A stretch of 6,768 nt of DNA from SVKR01 sp963649145. Its GTDB lineage: Bacteria > Bacillota > Clostridia > Oscillospirales > Oscillospiraceae. The stretch covers positions 1 to 6,768 of the forward strand of contig CAVJGI010000112.1 of the NCBI GenBank assembly GCA_963649145.1. Reading direction: 5' to 3'. Positions 1 through 4,994 of the stretch are shown here, piece after piece; position 1 is the first letter of the stretch, and the number at the start of each line of letters is the position of its first letter. A program made the position numbers and the translations under genes. The notes below the pieces were generated by a model that was not told the DNA's origin, did no database searches, and saw only the letters and a list, made by a program, of their open reading frames with translations.

Positions 1-136
1 GCTTGCCTTCCTTCTTTTCCACGGTGACGCCCGGCCAGTTGCCGACGAACTGGTTCGAGCCGGTCAGCGCGTTGAACAGCGTTGTCTTACCGCTGTTCGG
101 GTTGCCCGCGAGGGCAATCTTGATCTGCTTTTCCAT
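1..136 (-). CDS. feoB: Ferrous iron transporter FeoB, N-terminal fragment (cut by window edge)
   Basis: FeoB is the inner-membrane ferrous iron permease with an N-terminal G-protein domain. Only the first 45 codons plus one base lie in the window; the gene runs off the left edge. The protein begins MEKQIKIALAGNPNSGKT, which contains the G1/P-loop GNPNSGKT at residues 11-18, followed by LFNALTG and then NWPGVTVE at about residues 33-40, the switch I segment with the conserved Thr. The ATG at 136-134 puts the G domain right at the N terminus, as usual for FeoB. A GGAG at 150-153 lies 13 bases upstream, rather far for an SD. It is the last gene seen of the operon that starts at 671. The gap to feoA is 69 bases and holds a perfect palindrome (158-175). 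The family call is very secure; completeness of the rest cannot be judged. Confidence 0.96.
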   Translation of the reverse strand, partial: MEKQIKIALAGNPNSGKTTLFNALTGSNQFVGNWPGVTVEKKEGK

Positions 137-157
137 TTCTTTTCTGATACTCCTTTT

Positions 158-175
158 GGTTAACTTTCTTTAACC
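158..175. promoter_or_regulatory. Perfect interrupted palindrome GGTTAA-N6-TTAACC before feoB; candidate DtxR-family operator
   Basis: Both 6-base arms are exact reverse complements around a 6-base spacer (CTTTCT). It has the same arm sequence, spacer length and pyrimidine spacer as the palindrome at 729-746 in the feo promoter region, and its arms resemble the core of the IdeR/DtxR iron box (GGTTAG/CTAACC), though that box has a shorter spacer. I infer a second binding site for the regulator encoded at 901-1278. In RNA it could also form a 6-bp hairpin just upstream of the feoB SD, so an effect on translation is an alternative. No convincing internal promoter was found beside it. Confidence 0.55.
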
Positions 176-205
176 TATGGTGAAAAAATTATTGACCGGT
201 TTTGT

Positions 206-427
206 TTACTCGACCTCGATCATTTCGGTGTCCACCTTGCGCAGGCTCAGCTCGTAACCGCGGACGGTGACCTCCATCGGGTCTCCCAGCGGCGCGACCT
301 TGCGGACATAGACCTCGGTGCCGCGGGTGATACCCATATCCATGATGCGGCGCTTGACGGGGCCTTCGCCGTGCAGCTTGGCGACCTTGACGGTTTCGCC
401 GATCTTGACGTCTCGAAGTGTTTTCAT
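206..427 (-). CDS. feoA: FeoA-domain protein, second of two tandem copies
   Basis: This 73-residue protein is a single FeoA (SH3-like) domain, a small cytoplasmic partner thought to modulate FeoB. The diagnostic run is visible: RRIMDMGITRGTEVYV (about residues 26-41), then APLGDPMEVTVRGYELSLRK (45-64), matching the family pattern of MG-hh-G followed by P-GDP and a closing LR. The length is normal for stand-alone FeoA. The ATG at 427-425 is supported by AAGGAGC at 434-440, with 7 bases between GGAG and the start. It lies 28 bases after the first FeoA-like gene and 69 bases before feoB, all in one direction, so co-transcription is likely. Of the two copies this one is closer to canonical FeoA. 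Confidence 0.95.
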   Translation of the reverse strand: MKTLRDVKIGETVKVAKLHGEGPVKRRIMDMGITRGTEVYVRKVAPLGDPMEVTVRGYELSLRKVDTEMIEVE

Positions 428-455
428 CTCTCTGCTCCTTTTCTAAAAATTTATT

Positions 456-671
456 TCAGGCGACCATGATTTTTCTGGTCATTTCCTCACTGATGGCGAC
501 TCTGGACTCCTTGACCTTGACGATGACGTTTCCGCCGAGAACGGAAATGACCGTTGCCGTTCCGCCGGCAACGAAGCCGAGATCCTCCAGATGCTTTTTG
601 ACCTCCGGGCTACCGCCCACCTTATGGATCAGGGCTTCCTCACCCGGCTCTGCGAGATTCAAGGGCATCAT
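456..671 (-). CDS. feoA: FeoA-like protein, divergent first gene of the feo operon
   Basis: A 71-residue protein with one FeoA-like domain. It shows LEDLGFVAGGTATVISVLGG (about residues 29-48) and then VIVKVKESRVAISEEMTRKI. The glycine positions and beta-rich spacing fit FeoA, but it lacks the P-GDP motif and the closing LR seen in the neighbouring copy, so the two have diverged considerably. The start is a double ATG; I chose the first (671-669) because G-rich AAGGGGGG at 683-690 lies 11 bases upstream. It is the promoter-proximal gene, about 77 bases after the predicted transcription start. Tandem feoA genes upstream of feoB are known in clostridia. Its separate role is unknown; it could interact with FeoB or with the other FeoA. 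Confidence 0.9.
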   Translation of the reverse strand: MMPLNLAEPGEEALIHKVGGSPEVKKHLEDLGFVAGGTATVISVLGGNVIVKVKESRVAISEEMTRKIMVA

Positions 672-694
672 AAATATTAGGTCCCCCCTTCTGA

Positions 695-712
695 AGTTTG
701 ACCGCTTTAACC
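695..712. promoter_or_regulatory. Degenerate GGTTAA-type half-palindrome in the feo leader
   Basis: Read on the minus strand this is GGTTAA-N6-CAAACT: one perfect arm and one poor arm at the same N6 spacing as the two perfect sites. A close relative, GGTTAA-N6-TAAACT, occurs at 755-772. It could be a weak or accessory site for the DtxR-family regulator, but a single perfect hexamer is weak evidence. It also lies in a possible leader hairpin closed by TGACC (699-703) and GGTCA (716-720). Confidence 0.25.
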
Positions 713-728
713 GCGGGTCATCGAAAAA

Positions 729-746
729 GGTTAGCTCTCTCTAACC
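729..746. promoter_or_regulatory. Perfect palindrome GGTTAG-N6-CTAACC; candidate main operator of the feo promoter
   Basis: The arms are exact reverse complements and identical to the inner arms of the IdeR/DtxR iron box, but with 6 bases between them (CTCTCT) instead of 1. It lies immediately downstream of the expected feo transcription start (about 748), the position where a repressor would block initiation or clearance. The near-identical element at 158-175 strengthens the case that this is a protein-binding motif. The divergent metal-regulator gene at 901 is the obvious candidate for the binding protein; that link is inference. Confidence 0.65.
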
Positions 747-754
747 ACTGCGAT

Positions 755-772
755 AGTTTAATATGCTTAACC
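755..772. promoter_or_regulatory. Degenerate operator-like site overlapping the feo -10 box
   Basis: On the minus strand it reads GGTTAA-N6-TAAACT: a perfect left arm and a right arm that is itself the -10 hexamer. Its centre is 26 bases from that of the perfect site at 729-746, and its centre is 60 bases from that of the similar degenerate site at 695-712. Binding here would occlude the promoter. The imperfect arm is constrained by being the -10, which could explain the mismatch. Confidence 0.35.
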
Positions 773-783
773 CAATTTGTCAA
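755..783 (-). promoter_or_regulatory. Promoter of the feo operon
   Basis: The minus strand shows a perfect -35 TTGACA (783-778), a 17-base spacer, and -10 TAAACT (760-755, 4 of 6 consensus). Transcription would start near 748, giving a leader of about 77 bases to the first ATG at 671. The spacing and the -35 quality make this a good housekeeping-sigma promoter. The operator-like palindromes at 729-746 and 755-772 sit on it, as expected for an iron-repressed operon. Confidence 0.7.
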
Positions 784-798
784 GATGGTTTTGACAAA
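776..798. repeat. Dyad TTTGTCAA-N7-TTGACAAA between the divergent promoters
   Basis: The two 8-base arms are perfect reverse complements. The left arm contains the feo -35 box on the minus strand; the right arm gives a TTGACA on the plus strand, but no -10 follows it at 16-18 bases. It may be a duplicated -35 element by chance, or a separate binding site at the -35 of the feo promoter. The arm sequence is unlike the GGTTAA sites, so a different protein would be implied. Confidence 0.4.
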
Positions 799-817
799 AA
801 AATTTAAATTTCTTTCC

Positions 818-846
818 TTGCAAAAATGCCCGGAATGTGGTAGGCT
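818..846 (+). promoter_or_regulatory. Possible promoter of the metal-regulator gene
   Basis: TTGCAA (818-823) is followed after 17 bases by TAGGCT (841-846), preceded by TG-N (838-840) as in an extended -10. The hexamers are only moderate matches (-35 4 of 6, -10 3 of 6), so confidence rests on the spacing and the extended -10. Start of transcription would be near 852, about 49 bases before the ATG at 901. Confidence 0.4.
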
Positions 847-900
847 TTTCTTGTGCAGAACGCACGAAACCCACGAAATGAAGAACTTGGAGATCACCAC

Positions 901-1278
901 ATGCAGATTTTAAGAGCCTCGGAGGATTATCTGGAAGCGATGCTTATGCTTCGGGAGGAGCATGGCTATATCCGCTCCATCGAAATTGCGGAAAAGCTCG
1001 GCGTCACGAAGCCGAGCGTCAGCTACGCGACAAAGCGCCTGCGTGAGAGCGGGTATATCACCATGGACACCGACGGGCTCATCACGCTGACGGACACCGG
1101 CATGGCTGTCGCGAAGAAAATGCTCCAGCGCCACGAAACCCTCACCGCCTTTCTCATCGCCATCGGCGTAGACCCCGAAACCGCCGAAGCGGACGCCTGC
1201 AAAATGGAGCACGACATCAGCCAGACCACCTTCGACGCGATCTGCGACCACGCGAAGATCCATTTGGAAGAGAAATAA
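901..1278 (+). CDS. DtxR/MntR-family metal-dependent transcriptional repressor
   Basis: A 125-residue cytoplasmic regulator with an N-terminal winged helix (about residues 5-65; recognition part VTKPSVSYATKRLRESGYI) and a C-terminal dimerisation and metal-binding domain. There is no SH3-like third domain, so the layout is that of MntR. By my alignment the metal ligands are D9, E12, H78, C100, E103 and H104. D9 matches MntR D8, while C100 falls where MntR has Glu and DtxR/IdeR have Cys (ACKMEH here, ACRWEH in DtxR). Such proteins bind operators when loaded with Fe(II) or Mn(II). I chose ATG 901 over GTG 853 because GGAG at 889-892 lies 8 bases upstream and the family usually starts just before the S-E-D-Y-L-E helix. 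It is divergent from feo, which suggests it represses that operon; whether Fe or Mn is sensed is not settled by sequence. Confidence 0.93.
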   Translation: MQILRASEDYLEAMLMLREEHGYIRSIEIAEKLGVTKPSVSYATKRLRESGYITMDTDGLITLTDTGMAVAKKMLQRHETLTAFLIAIGVDPETAEADACKMEHDISQTTFDAICDHAKIHLEEK

Positions 1279-1290
1279 AAAATGAACAAA

Positions 1291-1327
1291 AACCAGCTCT
1301 CCCGACCGGGAGGGCTGGTTTTCGTTT
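1291..1327 (+). terminator. Strong hairpin terminator after the regulator gene, probably bidirectional
   Basis: A 13-bp stem (arms 1291-1303 and 1308-1320, one G-T wobble) with loop GACC starts 12 bases after the regulator stop codon. The right arm ends in TT and runs into TTCGTTT, a short T-rich tail. On the other strand the hairpin is followed by the complement of the A-rich run 1275-1290, also T-rich, so it could stop pmbA transcripts arriving from the right. Confidence 0.85.
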
Positions 1328-1335
1328 GAAAGCCT

Positions 1336-1418
1336 CGCAGAGTTTGCGGCGCGCACGCCGCAAATAGAATCCAATCCATTTTTCGGCGCGACACGTGCGT
1401 GCCGAAAAATTCTCTGCG
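1336..1418. repeat. Two hairpins enclosed by a closing stem: possible three-way junction
   Basis: Hairpin A is a perfect 9-bp stem (1343-1351 with 1356-1364, loop CGCA). Hairpin B is a perfect 10-bp stem (1378-1387 with 1401-1410, arms ATTTTTCGGC and GCCGAAAAAT). They are bracketed by a perfect 7-bp inverted repeat, CGCAGAG (1336-1342) and CTCTGCG (1412-1418). Hairpin A abuts the closing stem directly and hairpin B leaves one base. This gap between convergent genes holds no supported coding region. It may be a small palindromic repeat element, a 3'-end structure or a structured RNA; I cannot tell which. Neither hairpin has a T-tract, so they do not look like terminators. Confidence 0.5.
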
Positions 1419-1427
1419 CGGAGCGAA

Positions 1428-1450
1428 CGTGCGCCCCGAAGGGGCGTGCG
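1428..1450. repeat. GC-rich hairpin in the convergent intergenic region
   Basis: CGCCCC (1432-1437) pairs with GGGGCG (1441-1446) around a GAA loop. The stem extends outward through two G-T wobbles and two further pairs to 1428 and 1450. There is no T-tract. Flanking words GAGCGAA and GAGCGGAGTGAA recur in similar form, giving the stretch the look of a degenerate repeat. Confidence 0.5.
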
Positions 1451-1470
1451 CTGAGCGGAGTGAATCCTTT

Positions 1471-1505
1471 TCGACCGGGAGCCCAGCGAAGCGGGTCCCG
1501 GTCGA
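1471..1505. repeat. Long hairpin just after the pmbA stop codon
   Basis: TCGACCGGGA (1471-1480) is the perfect reverse complement of TCCCGGTCGA (1496-1505). Inside, CCC (1482-1484) and GC (1486-1487) pair with GC (1491-1492) and GGG (1493-1495) around a GAA loop, giving about 15 pairs with small bulges. It begins 5 bases after the pmbA stop (1513-1511) on the minus strand, where a terminator would be expected, but it is followed there by AAAAGG, not T residues. It may protect the mRNA 3' end; the true stop signal may be the hairpin at 1291-1320. Confidence 0.6.
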
Positions 1506-1510
1506 TGCTT

Positions 1511-2782
1511 TCAGCAGCCGGCGACGGCGACTGCTTTGAATTTCACTGCAAACGGACCTTCGTAATCCGCTTCGGTGTAGCGCTCGGCGGAGAAGGTGAG
1601 GTCGTCCTGCTTTTCGAGCAGGCTGCCGTTGATGGAGCCGCCGGTGAGGATCTCCACGCCGGTGTCCGTGAAGAGATAGGCGAGGCGGATCTCGCCGCCG
1701 AAGCGTCCCGTGCTGGCGTCCATCTGGAAGTCGGAGAAGCTCACGGGGTAGAGGCAGCCGCGCTTTAACTCGTCGAACGGCACGGTGCCGTTTTCAACGC
1801 GGATGCGGCTGTAATTCCCGGTCGGCTCGATGTCCAGATAGCGGCAAAAGCGCGTTGCGCCGTGGAGGAATTGCAGCTTGCCACCGGTAATGAACGGGCG
1901 CTCCGCCATCGGGATGCCCTCCGCGGAGTAGGGCGCAGCGGACTCTGCCGTGATGTTCAGCTTTTCACCGCGGACCTCCTCGCCCTGCACGGCGGTGCCG
2001 GGGGCGTAATCGGAATACTTCGCGTAAACCATCGAAGCGTTCGCGCGGCGGAGATAAAACTCCAGCACGGTCTTGACGTTCTCGCCGGAGAGCACAATGT
2101 CGTACTCGCCGCCGGCGGGACTCTTTTCCGCCTTTGCGCGGTCGCAGACGGTGTTCAGCGCGGCGGTTGCCTTCTGCTCCAGCGCCGCGGTGTCCAGATC
2201 GTCGTAGTCAAAGTGGAAATACTGCTCCACGTCCTTCGGCTGGAGGCACTGCACGACGAACTCGCCTTGGCAGCGGTGCTTGACATAGCCGACGTCCGTG
2301 CCCGCGGAGGACACGATGCGCACCTGCCGGCGCTCGGCGAAGATCTCCGCGCTGTTCAGGAAGGCGTCCGGGCGCGTATCGGGGCGGAAAAGCGCCTCCG
2401 CCATCGCCGCGGCATCCTCCGCGAGGGAGTGCGCCGCGAGCGCGGAGGGGATCGCCTGCTGCGGCTCGGTCTTGCCCTCATAGAGCCTGAACGCCGGGTT
2501 TTTCACGTGCCCCGCCGCGGCGTAAGCATCCCGCAGGGCGAGCGCGATCTCGGTCTCGTCCATGTCCGGGGAGATGAGCGCGTCGGACGCGCCGCGCATC
2601 GCCGCGCCGTCGGACTCGAAATCGTGGTACACCGTCACGGTGGCGAGCTGCTCGTCCTTCGCGCGGCGCATGTCGAGCTTCTTTTTGATGAAGAACAGCT
2701 CCACGGTCTCCGTCGTCTGCTGCTCGATGAGATAGTTTTCCACGCCGGTGTCGTGCAGAGCGGTCAGAATTTTGTTCAGCAT
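1511..2782 (-). CDS. pmbA: TldE/PmbA-type subunit of the TldD/TldE metalloprotease (non-catalytic partner)
   Basis: A 423-residue cytoplasmic protein of the TldD/PmbA family, slightly short of the E. coli PmbA length (about 450). The N-terminal half is the regulatory domain. The C-terminal half (about 225-423) is the conserved fold with GEYDIVLSGENVKTVLEF, then SAEGIPMAERPFITGGKL (about 286-303), and glycine-rich blocks such as TGGSINGS (about 380-387). The HExxxH zinc motif of TldD is absent at the matching place (around residues 233-250), as expected for TldE. In E. coli the TldD-TldE pair trims peptides such as the microcin B17 leader and degrades CcdA. The ATG at 2782-2780 has AAGGAGG at 2791-2797. 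It directly follows tldD with a 13-base gap, so equimolar co-expression is likely. No peptide substrate gene is visible nearby. Confidence 0.9.
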   Translation of the reverse strand: MLNKILTALHDTGVENYLIEQQTTETVELFFIKKKLDMRRAKDEQLATVTVYHDFESDGAAMRGASDALISPDMDETEIALALRDAYAAAGHVKNPAFRLYEGKTEPQQAIPSALAAHSLAEDAAAMAEALFRPDTRPDAFLNSAEIFAERRQVRIVSSAGTDVGYVKHRCQGEFVVQCLQPKDVEQYFHFDYDDLDTAALEQKATAALNTVCDRAKAEKSPAGGEYDIVLSGENVKTVLEFYLRRANASMVYAKYSDYAPGTAVQGEEVRGEKLNITAESAAPYSAEGIPMAERPFITGGKLQFLHGATRFCRYLDIEPTGNYSRIRVENGTVPFDELKRGCLYPVSFSDFQMDASTGRFGGEIRLAYLFTDTGVEILTGGSINGSLLEKQDDLTFSAERYTEADYEGPFAVKFKAVAVAGC

Positions 2783-2790
2783 TGGTGTTC

Positions 2791-2798
2791 CCTCCTTA
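2791..2798 (-). promoter_or_regulatory. SD of pmbA fused to the tldD stop codon
   Basis: The minus strand reads TAAGGAGG: the TAA stop of tldD (2798-2796) is the first part of a near-perfect SD for pmbA, which begins 8 bases further on. A ribosome finishing tldD therefore sits on the pmbA ribosome binding site. This suggests translational coupling of the two partner subunits (inference). Confidence 0.75.
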
Positions 2799-4226
2799 AC
2801 CGAGCCGGATGCGCGCCTTGATGTAAGGACCGCCGTCCGAGACCTTGACCCACTCCTTGTAGCCCTTGCCGCACATGCCGCCGCCCTCGAGCTTCACGTC
2901 GGGGCTCATCATCGTGATGGACTTCAGCAGGTCGGGCACGTAGCCGGTCAGCACGATGGGCGAGAAGATCTTGCCCGTGAGCTTGCCGTCGCGGATCTCG
3001 CGCGCGATGCTCACCATGCACTGGATGCCCCAGTTTTTCGGGTCCTCCATGCCGCTGGAGGGCTCCTGAAGCAAGAAGCCGTATTTCACGGAGGCGATCA
3101 TGTCCTTCAGAGAGTCCGTGCCGCCCTCGAAATAGGTGTTCGTCATGCGGGTGTATGCTTTGCGGGCATAGCTCTCGCGTCTGCCGTTGCCGGTCGGCTC
3201 CGTGCCAAGGGACTGGGCGCTCAGCAGGTCGCTGATGCCCGCCTTGAGAACACCCTTGTCGATCACGACCGTGTCGTGCGCCATCACGCCATCGTCATCG
3301 AAGAAATAGCTGCCCGCGTCCTGCGCCACGGCTGCGCCGTCGTGCATCGTGACGAGCGGGGAGGCGACGTATTCGCCGACGAAGCTCTTCGCGAGCGCGC
3401 GGTCTTTGACGAACATATCCATCTCCACGCCGTGGCCGAAGGCTTCGTGGACGATCATGCCCGTCACGGACGGGTCGCAGATGCAGTCATACTCGCCCGG
3501 CGTGATGGGGCTGCTGTCCAGCAGCTCCACGGCGACGCGCGCCACGTCCGCGACGCCCTCCGCCATCTCGTCGAGCACCTCCGCGCCGGCGAGACCGGAG
3601 AAGCCGCGGTAGCTGGTCTGGAGCTCCTGTCCGCGCCGGCTCATCGCCATAAAGCCGCCGCAGGTCCAGAGCAGATCCTGCTCCAGATCGCGGTTCGGGG
3701 ACAGGAAGAGCTTGTGGATCTCCTGATAATTCACGAACGCGCCGCAGTCGATGACCTTCTCGTCAACGGCGAGCCCCGTCTTGCGGATGGCGGTCAGGCG
3801 CTCCAGAATTTCTGCGTCGCCGAGTGCCTCCGGGTGGACGGCGCACTCCGTCGCGCCCTGAAACGTCAGCGGCTCATCCGGCGGGAGCGGGCGCTCCATA
3901 TAGCTGCTGCCGGCGGGCAGCGCGGCGGCGAGCGCATCGAGCGTCGCCTCCAGCTTCGCTTCCACGGCGGGCATTTCCGCCTCGCTCAGATGATTGAACG
4001 AATACTCCGCGTAGCCGCGCTCGTCCACGACGCGCACGACGAAGCCGCGCTGGGTGAACAGATCGTCCGTCGCCGCGGAGACGCCGCTCGCGTTCACGGT
4101 GTAGCGCTTGGCATGGCAGTCTGCGCCGAGAACGGAGCAGTAGCGGTATTTTTTCTCCAGCCGCTCCACGAGCGCGCGCAGCAGCGGCTTCTGCCGCCGG
4201 AGATAGCTGCTTTCCTTTATTTTCAT
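2796..4226 (-). CDS. tldD: TldD metalloprotease, catalytic subunit
   Basis: A 476-residue cytoplasmic zinc protease, near the E. coli TldD length (481). The zinc motif HEAFGH is at residues 260-265 (H260, E261, and H264 as the second histidine by the HExxxH numbering used for this family, allowing one residue for my counting), in the context VTGMIVHEAFGHGVEMD. The third ligand expected of TldD is a C-terminal Cys, here Cys452 in GGGMCGKGYKEW. Other family marks are SYFFDDDGV (about 306-314) and ARKAYTRMTNTYFEGGT (about 354-370). TldD acts with PmbA/TldE, encoded next, to cleave unfolded or leader peptides. The ATG at 4226-4224 has AAGGGGG at 4237-4243, 10 bases upstream. It has its own promoter (4263-4291) after the response-regulator gene; no terminator separates them, so some readthrough is possible. 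Confidence 0.95.
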   Translation of the reverse strand: MKIKESSYLRRQKPLLRALVERLEKKYRYCSVLGADCHAKRYTVNASGVSAATDDLFTQRGFVVRVVDERGYAEYSFNHLSEAEMPAVEAKLEATLDALAAALPAGSSYMERPLPPDEPLTFQGATECAVHPEALGDAEILERLTAIRKTGLAVDEKVIDCGAFVNYQEIHKLFLSPNRDLEQDLLWTCGGFMAMSRRGQELQTSYRGFSGLAGAEVLDEMAEGVADVARVAVELLDSSPITPGEYDCICDPSVTGMIVHEAFGHGVEMDMFVKDRALAKSFVGEYVASPLVTMHDGAAVAQDAGSYFFDDDGVMAHDTVVIDKGVLKAGISDLLSAQSLGTEPTGNGRRESYARKAYTRMTNTYFEGGTDSLKDMIASVKYGFLLQEPSSGMEDPKNWGIQCMVSIAREIRDGKLTGKIFSPIVLTGYVPDLLKSITMMSPDVKLEGGGMCGKGYKEWVKVSDGGPYIKARIRLG

Positions 4227-4262
4227 CTGTGTTTTTCCCCCTTGAAAAGTTCCGATACGCCG

Positions 4263-4291
4263 ATTATACGCCGCGTTTTCCCGCTTGTAAA
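4263..4291 (-). promoter_or_regulatory. Promoter of the tldD-pmbA operon
   Basis: On the minus strand, TTTACA (4291-4286, 5 of 6) is followed by a 17-base spacer and a perfect TATAAT (4268-4263). Transcription would begin near 4256, giving a leader of about 30 bases. It occupies the 72-base gap after the response-regulator stop codon, with the -35 only about 8 bases from that stop. No operator-like palindrome is apparent, so constitutive expression is plausible. Confidence 0.8.
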
Positions 4292-4298
4292 GTCTGTT

Positions 4299-4994
4299 TT
4301 ACTTTTCCGCGAGCCAGTAGAGCATGCTGGGTCTGCCGCCGGTCTCATAGTCCATGTCGGCGGCGACCTCGCCGGTCTCGGCGAGATAGTTCATATAGCG
4401 CCGCACCGTGACGGCGGAGAGCCCGACCGCCTCTGCGATGGCGTCGCCGGTCAGCCGTCTGCCGCCGGTGCCCTTCATATAGTCCATGATAAGCGTGAGC
4501 GTTTTCTCCTGAATGCCCTTCGGGTGCTGCGCCTCCGTAGCCTCGGTGCTCTTGCGGGCGTTCGCGATGATATAGTCGATGTTCTGCTGGCTCAGCACGT
4601 CGACATTCTTGAGCGCCTCGGCGTGGGCGACGAATTTGTCGAGCGCGGTCTGGAACCGGTCGAGCGCGAAGGGTTTTACCAAGTAATCTACTGCGCCGAG
4701 CCGCAATGCGTCCTCAAGCGTGGCGCGGTCGTTCGCCGCCGTCACCATGATGACGTCCACGGGGTAGCCGTGCTCGCGGATCGCCTGAAGCGTCTCGATG
4801 CCGCCGAGCTGGGGCATGAAAACGTCCATGATCACAAGGTCCACCGGCGTTTTTTCCAGAAACGCCAGCGCGCTGCGTCCGTCGCCGCATTTGCCCGCCA
4901 CGGCGAAGCGGCGGCTGCGCTTCAAATACTGCTCGTTGATCATGGCGACCATCGGGTCGTCCTCCACGATCAGCACCTGATACACGTCCTTCAT
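4299..4994 (-). CDS. Response regulator, CitB/DcuR type
   Basis: A 231-residue cytoplasmic DNA-binding regulator. The receiver domain spans about residues 5-122: acidic pocket E11-D12-D13, phospho-acceptor D57 in VIMDVFMP, T85 in MVTAA and K107 in VKPF. A linker follows (about 125-160). The C-terminal helix-turn-helix (about 163-230) includes LTGDAIAEAVGLSAVTVRRY, the style of CitB/DcuR/DctR regulators rather than OmpR or NarL types. Its ATG (4994-4992) overlaps the kinase stop as ATGA, and AAGGGAG at 5002-5008 provides an SD 7 bases upstream. It should be phosphorylated by the kinase encoded before it. Relatives control uptake and use of citrate or C4-dicarboxylates; the targets here are not in the window, though genes just beyond 6768 are candidates. 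Confidence 0.93.
   Translation of the reverse strand: MKDVYQVLIVEDDPMVAMINEQYLKRSRRFAVAGKCGDGRSALAFLEKTPVDLVIMDVFMPQLGGIETLQAIREHGYPVDVIMVTAANDRATLEDALRLGAVDYLVKPFALDRFQTALDKFVAHAEALKNVDVLSQQNIDYIIANARKSTEATEAQHPKGIQEKTLTLIMDYMKGTGGRRLTGDAIAEAVGLSAVTVRRYMNYLAETGEVAADMDYETGGRPSMLYWLAEK

Noticed and set aside
456..671. The first FeoA-like gene as a broken fragment of the second
   Set aside because: It has a complete start, stop, normal domain length and its own SD; it is divergent, not truncated.
672..750. Riboswitch in the feo leader
   Set aside because: The leader is about 77 bases and shows only short hairpins and operator-like palindromes. I see no match to a known riboswitch architecture and no terminator-antiterminator pair.
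853..900. GTG start giving 16 extra residues on the metal regulator
   Set aside because: The extra segment (MQNARNPRNEELGDHH) is not typical of the family, and the ATG at 901 has a well-placed GGAG. The GTG also coincides with the predicted transcript start.
910..1394. Minus-strand frames opposite the metal regulator
   Set aside because: They overlap a clear DtxR-family gene, run through its terminator hairpin, and have no recognisable domain.
1471..1505. Intrinsic terminator for pmbA
   Set aside because: The hairpin is strong, but on the minus strand it is followed by AAAAGG, with no T-tract.
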